Shown here piece by piece: positions 3,873 to 5,162 of a stretch of 5,162 bases of DNA. How positions within the stretch are numbered: position 1 is the stretch's first letter; every line of letters starts with the position of its first letter. A program made the translations under genes and the position numbers. The notes under the pieces are model-generated. The model was given only the letters and a program-made list of their open reading frames with translations. It was not told the origin of the DNA and did no database searches. Origin of the DNA: Bog-159 sp049514955 (GTDB taxonomy: Bacteria; Acidobacteriota; Terriglobia; Bryobacterales; Bryobacteraceae); the NCBI GenBank assembly GCA_049514955.1, contig JBEKUO010000566.1, positions 1-5,162 on the forward strand, given 5' to 3'.

Positions 3873-5162
3873 ATGCGACAGAAGATAAAAACGCTGTGGC
3901 AGTTCCTCTTCGGCGATAGCGCGCGCGCATTCGGCTCTTTGAGCGTGATCCTGCTGATCTGCTTGGCGATTGCGCCTGCCAAGGATCGCTTCCGCGAGTG
4001 GACCCGCTATCAGAGCCGGTACCTGCGCCTGATTCGCACGCGTGGAGAAGCGGCCAGTTTGCAGCGTCGTTTTCAAGGGGGCTTGCAGCAGATCTGGATG
4101 CCGGAGTTGGGCGTGACGGATCGCTGCGGCTCCTGTCACCTGGGCTTGAAGGAAGCCAGCCTCTGGGATGTCGGCGCGCAGCCGTTCCGGCCGCATCCGC
4201 CGATTCCGCACTCGCTGACCGAGTTTGGATGCGTCATGTGCCATCGCGGGCAAGGCGTCGCCACCGGAGTCGAAGAAGCGCATCGCAGCACGCTGGCCTG
4301 GGAGCAGCCTATTCTGCCCGCGCGCTACCTGGAATCCTCGTGTGGGCAGTGCCATTGGAACACGCTCACCGGTACGCCGCAGTTGAACCAGGGACGCAAG
4401 CTGCTGACGCGCTACGGGTGCGTATCGTGCCATGTGCTGAAGACGCCGGAAGGGCGCCGCCTAGCATCCACCACTGCCGCTCCGCCTCTCTCGCATATTG
4501 CCGAAAAAACTCCGCGGGAATGGATGTTCGCCTGGCTCAAGAATCCGCAGGCTTACGCGGTCACCGCGACCATGCCCAACTTCGAGCTTACAGACGCGGA
4601 TGCGCGGGACATTACCGTTTTTCTGATGTCGCAGAGCACGCCGTATCTTGCCGCTGCCAGCCAACCGGCGCCGCCCGCCGATGCCCAGGCCGGCGCCAGC
4701 GTCTACGGCGAGTCGTTCTGCGCCTCGTGCCACGCCACGGTGAACGCGGCCGGCATGCTGGTGGGCGGCGACGTGGGGCCCGAACTGACGCGCATCGGCT
4801 CCAAAGTGAAACCGGAATGGCTCACCGAGTGGCTGCGCAATCCCAAAACCTACGATCCCGCGACCGCCATGCCGCACTACCGCTTCGACCAGAAGCAGCT
4901 CGGCCCGTTGAGTGGCTTCCTCGAAGCCAAGACCGATTCCGACCTGCTGGCGAATGTGCATCTCGAACCCGCCACGCCGGAACAAATCGCGCATGGCAAA
5001 ACGCTCGTGACGGAGCGCGGATGCGCCTCCTGCCACGAAATCAACGGCATTAAAAAACCCGACAATTTCGCTCCGGAGCTGACCGTGGTGGGCAGCGAGT
5101 CGCTCACGAAAATCGTGTTTGCTCCCGGAGTGGAGCACACTCTACCGGACTATCTGCAAGCC
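3873..5162 (+). CDS. Membrane-anchored multihaem cytochrome c, at least six haems (3' partial)
   Basis: The frame stays open to the window edge, giving 430 residues without a stop. After a short basic start, a hydrophobic segment at about 20-34 is an uncleaved anchor or signal, placing the rest outside the cytoplasmic membrane. There are six CXXCH sites: CGSCH 85-89, CVMCH 120-124, CGQCH 157-161, CVSCH 183-187, CASCH 283-287 and CASCH 384-388. The first three are close together with additional histidines (H108, H113, H137), suggesting a small multihaem module. The last three are about 100 residues apart and each begins a class I cytochrome c domain. Two of these show a downstream TMP/AMP methionine (M234, M333) as likely sixth ligand; the third would be beyond the window. 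No c1 or cytochrome f gene is seen, so this protein is the likely electron acceptor from the Rieske protein. The final length, any more haems and the exact family are unknown. Confidence 0.93.
   Translation, partial: MRQKIKTLWQFLFGDSARAFGSLSVILLICLAIAPAKDRFREWTRYQSRYLRLIRTRGEAASLQRRFQGGLQQIWMPELGVTDRCGSCHLGLKEASLWDVGAQPFRPHPPIPHSLTEFGCVMCHRGQGVATGVEEAHRSTLAWEQPILPARYLESSCGQCHWNTLTGTPQLNQGRKLLTRYGCVSCHVLKTPEGRRLASTTAAPPLSHIAEKTPREWMFAWLKNPQAYAVTATMPNFELTDADARDITVFLMSQSTPYLAAASQPAPPADAQAGASVYGESFCASCHATVNAAGMLVGGDVGPELTRIGSKVKPEWLTEWLRNPKTYDPATAMPHYRFDQKQLGPLSGFLEAKTDSDLLANVHLEPATPEQIAHGKTLVTERGCASCHEINGIKKPDNFAPELTVVGSESLTKIVFAPGVEHTLPDYLQA

Noticed and set aside
3660..4433. 257-codon minus-strand frame
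   Set aside because: Antisense shadow of the subunit IV and cytochrome c genes, with no motifs and low-complexity Arg/Ala/Gln composition.
3998..5053. 351-codon plus-strand frame overlapping the cytochrome c gene
   Set aside because: It is a GC-rich shadow in another frame: no recognisable motifs and Arg/Ala-rich composition, whereas the frame from 3873 carries six CXXCH sites and an RBS.
1..5162. CRISPR array, tRNA, rRNA or insertion sequence
   Set aside because: No regularly spaced repeats with spacers, no cloverleaf or rRNA sequence, and no transposase frame were seen. The only repeats are the short palindromic elements around the Rieske gene.

Overview
The window is a GC-rich stretch of bacterial DNA carrying five consecutive plus-strand genes with almost no space between them. 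They read as one operon for a membrane quinol-oxidising Rieske/cytochrome b complex. Both ends are cut: the first gene lacks its start and the last lacks its stop. Gene style points to Acidobacteriota or another menaquinone-using phylum, moderately supported: a split cytochrome b, a tryptophan-rich C-terminus, a multihaem cytochrome c in place of c1 or f, and short palindromes with a CT-GA-AG core near gene ends. A deltaproteobacterial or planctomycete-like source is not excluded.

Layout. 1-1850: a GltD-like FAD/NAD(P) oxidoreductase with an N-terminal Fe-S domain and a C-terminal 2[4Fe-4S] ferredoxin domain. 1821-1866: two tandem perfect hairpins covering its last codons and stop. 1875-2345: a Tat-type Rieske protein. 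2346-2437: the only sizeable gap, 92 bases, filled by a stem-loop region related to the first repeat and by a possible 31-residue mini-ORF. 2438-3166: cytochrome b N-terminal half (b6-like). 3159-3869: cytochrome b C-terminal half (subunit IV-like, extended), overlapping the previous gene by 8 bases. 3873-5162: a membrane-anchored cytochrome c with six CXXCH motifs, running off the window.

How the genes fit together (inference). The two cytochrome b halves and the Rieske protein form the quinol-oxidising core. The multihaem cytochrome takes the place of c1/f as exit for high-potential electrons. The flavoprotein/ferredoxin subunit would link the complex to the NAD(P)H pool on the cytoplasmic side, either reducing NAD(P)+ with low-potential electrons or feeding electrons in. 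Qo-site and Rieske residues (APWY instead of PEWY; Phe instead of the potential-raising Tyr) fit a menaquinol-type, lower-potential system. The most unusual non-coding feature is a 22-base repeat (21/22 identical) flanking the Rieske gene on both sides, whose end forms part of the ribosome binding site of the gene after it.
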